DNA of 63,530 nucleotides, taken from NCBI GenBank assembly GCA_001800975.1, contig MGWK01000088.1:1-63530 (forward strand). Reading direction: 5' to 3'. Below, one piece after another: positions 62,174 to 63,530 of this stretch. How positions within the stretch are numbered: the stretch's first letter is position 1; the number at the start of each line of letters is the position of its first letter. The stretch comes from Flavobacteria bacterium RIFCSPLOWO2_12_FULL_35_11 (GTDB taxonomy: Bacteria > Bacteroidota > Bacteroidia > Flavobacteriales > Flavobacteriaceae). The position numbers were made by a program, and so were the translations under genes. Below the pieces are notes generated by a model. The model was not told where the DNA came from and did not search any database. It worked only from the letters and a program-made list of their open reading frames with translations.

Positions 62174-62216
62174 GTGATGTTTATCACAAAACTAACATTT
62201 ACATTCGCTAAATTTG
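62174..62216 (+). promoter_or_regulatory. Crp/Fnr-like operator and -7 box before the FeS/NrfD gene
   Basis: GTGATGTTTATCAC at 62174-62187 is a perfect inverted repeat. TAAATTTG at 62209-62216 is a -7 box 26 bp before the start. The centre-to-centre distance is again 32 bp, as at 52669-52712. The palindrome also lies upstream of divergent moaD. Confidence 0.7.
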
Positions 62217-62242
62217 TTGTAGTTCAAAATATTTTCAAAAAT

Positions 62243-63530
62243 ATGAAGTATGGTTTTATAATCGACAATCGCAAATGCATTGGTTGTCACGCTTGTACAA
62301 CAGCCTGTAAATCAGAACATGATGTGGCTATTGGAGTAAACAGAACCTACGTGAAGCAGGTTGAAAAAGGAGAATTTCCAAATACGCGAAGAATTTTTTC
62401 CGTGATGCGCTGTAACCATTGCACCGACGCCCCTTGCGTGGAAATTTGTCCGGTTCAAGCGCTTTACACCCGTGAAGACGGGATTGTGGATTTCGACAAC
62501 AACCGTTGCATTGGTTGTAAATCTTGTATGCAGGCTTGTCCGTACGACGCCTTGTATATTGATCCCGATACACATACGGCTGCAAAATGCAATTATTGTG
62601 CACACAGGGTAGATGTTGGCCGAGAGCCGGCATGTGTTTCTGTTTGCCCAGAACATGCCATTATTGCCGGTGACATGCACAATCCGAACACGGAGATTTC
62701 GCAATTGTTGGCGCGCCAAGCGGTGAAAGTTCGCAAGCCGGAAAAAGGGACAAATCCTAATTTATTTTATATAGATGCAGACGATTCCTCTTTGGTGCCT
62801 GAAGCAACCGACAAATCGGGTCCAAGTATTTGGAGTTCACAAGCGCGTGGTGTTGGTCATTTTGCGAAAGCTGCAGAAAAAATGATGTATAGCAATAAAG
62901 AGTTCGATTTATTGCAGATGACTATAGACAATGATATTGAAGCTGCGTACCAAAGAAAAGACAGTGAAAATCCAAATTATATAGATGTATTGAACGGGAA
63001 AGCCCGCAGGGTTTATGATACGCCGGATAAAGGAATATTGTGGGGTTGGGAAGTTTCCACCTATGTGTTTACCAAAGCCATCGCTGCAGGCGCTTTTTTA
63101 ATTCCGTTTTTGGCTATTCTTTTGGGATATGATGTGTCGCCAACCGCCAAATTATGGTCGGCAGGAATTTCGTTGGTTTTCTTAGTGTTAACAGGGTTAT
63201 TTTTGGTGATGGATTTAGACCGACCAGACCGATTTTTAAATGTTTTATTGCGTCCGCAATGGAATTCTTGGTTGGTGAAAGGTGGTTATACACTTACTGT
63301 TTTCGGATTGTTGGTAACAGTTTGGGGAGTAATGACATTTTTCGAAATAGAAACCGGTGAAACTGTTTTATTATGGATTACCGCAGTTTTTGCAATATTG
63401 TTGGCAATTTATACAGCGTTCTTGTTTGCCCAGGCAAAAGGTCGCGATTTTTGGCAAAGTCCAACTTTGCCGCTGCATATGTTGGTGCACAGCGTTATGG
63501 CGGGAACTGCAATTTTTGTGATTGCTTCTT
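62243..63530 (+). CDS. Fused ferredoxin (PsrB-like) and NrfD/PsrC-like membrane subunit, partial
   Basis: The frame is open from ATG 62243 to the window end (429 codons), so the C-terminus is missing. Residues about 1-180 hold four [4Fe-4S] motifs of the DMSO-reductase FeS subunit type: KCIGCHACTTACK with Cys12, 15, 18 and 22; CNHCTDAPCVEICP; CIGCKSCMQACP; and CNYCAHR with CVSVCP. After a linker, GWEVSTYVFTKAIAAG opens an NrfD/PsrC-type quinone-interacting membrane domain. The protein would link a molybdopterin catalytic subunit, probably encoded downstream, to the quinone pool. Substrate could be sulfite, thiosulfate, tetrathionate or polysulfide. Confidence 0.9.
   Translation, partial: MKYGFIIDNRKCIGCHACTTACKSEHDVAIGVNRTYVKQVEKGEFPNTRRIFSVMRCNHCTDAPCVEICPVQALYTREDGIVDFDNNRCIGCKSCMQACPYDALYIDPDTHTAAKCNYCAHRVDVGREPACVSVCPEHAIIAGDMHNPNTEISQLLARQAVKVRKPEKGTNPNLFYIDADDSSLVPEATDKSGPSIWSSQARGVGHFAKAAEKMMYSNKEFDLLQMTIDNDIEAAYQRKDSENPNYIDVLNGKARRVYDTPDKGILWGWEVSTYVFTKAIAAGAFLIPFLAILLGYDVSPTAKLWSAGISLVFLVLTGLFLVMDLDRPDRFLNVLLRPQWNSWLVKGGYTLTVFGLLVTVWGVMTFFEIETGETVLLWITAVFAILLAIYTAFLFAQAKGRDFWQSPTLPLHMLVHSVMAGTAIFVIAS

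Noticed and set aside
62312-62719. Minus-strand open frames opposite the ferredoxin gene
   Set aside because: They are shadows of a strongly conserved Cys-motif coding region on the plus strand.

Overview
The window is a 63.5 kb stretch of low-GC chromosome from a member of the Bacteroidota, most likely family Flavobacteriaceae. The evidence is the gliding-motility pair gldE-gldD, TAnnTTTG-type -7 promoter boxes, start sites preceded by A-rich sequence rather than Shine-Dalgarno motifs, a separate atpD-atpC pair, S9 and M16 peptidases, a CarboxypepD_reg TonB receptor, and Bacteroidota-type LeuRS and IleRS. The genus cannot be named from the sequence. Almost all genes look like core chromosome. 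No tRNA, rRNA, CRISPR array, prophage or classical insertion sequence was seen.

Layout. 1-7 kb: surface lipoprotein, TonB-dependent receptor, SGNH-hydrolase lipoprotein, F1-ATPase beta and epsilon. 7-12 kb: S9 dipeptidyl peptidase, RseP, SCO1-type copper chaperone. 12-16.4 kb: ferrous iron uptake feoA-feoB-small Cys-rich protein, facing a ZIP transporter and a DtxR/MntR-type regulator. 16.4-26.7 kb: ketopantoate reductase, EamA exporter, LeuRS, SemiSWEET, orphan histidine kinase, crotonase, LysM-NlpC/P60 hydrolase, HD phosphohydrolase. 26.7-37.7 kb: Cys-rich lipoprotein, bacilliredoxin, TerB-DnaJ protein, IleRS, DksA-like protein, LspA, UvrC, patatin/Omp85 protein. 37.7-44.5 kb: RNase G, a 30-residue basic protein, HU, MutY, SSB, GldE, GldD, heme A synthase. 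44.5-52 kb: two small lipoproteins, EamA exporter, two M16 peptidases, L21, L27, KDO transferase. 52-63.5 kb: a sulfur/molybdenum block with two Crp/Fnr regulators around two half-size YeeE-type transporters, then moaA, moeA, moaC, a MobA fusion, a MoeB/ThiF protein, a membrane MutS homologue, moaE and moaD, ending in a truncated iron-sulfur/NrfD fusion subunit of a molybdopterin oxidoreductase.

The most notable features are short dispersed repeats. (1) A palindromic element sits in frame at the same loop of the editing domain in both LeuRS and IleRS. The IleRS copy is 84 nt. The LeuRS copy carries an extra 396-nt cassette (132 codons) encoding an intact-looking DUF559/Vsr-like endonuclease domain, and this cassette is flanked by a duplicated hairpin, so the pair looks like an empty and an occupied site. 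A half copy lies at 61.3 kb. (2) An ~88-nt leader lies immediately upstream of three unrelated genes (histidine kinase, patatin, second YeeE half), always exactly 88 nt from an ATG-AAA-CG start to the gene's ATG. (3) A ~115-nt structured intergenic repeat occurs at 17.4 and 28.6 kb. (4) Several other simple repeats sit between genes, often at convergent junctions, and one lies in frame in waaA.

Regulation. Perfect GTGAT-N4-ATCAC palindromes lie with their centres exactly 32 bp upstream of the centre of a -7 box, both before the first YeeE gene and before the molybdopterin oxidoreductase subunit. This suggests that the local Crp/Fnr proteins join sulfur transport and the molybdoenzyme in one regulon. 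A related TGAT-N4-ATCA palindrome plus a second TTAG-type palindrome lie in the feoAB promoter, and a TTTAG-N6-CTAAA palindrome lies upstream of the DtxR-family gene.
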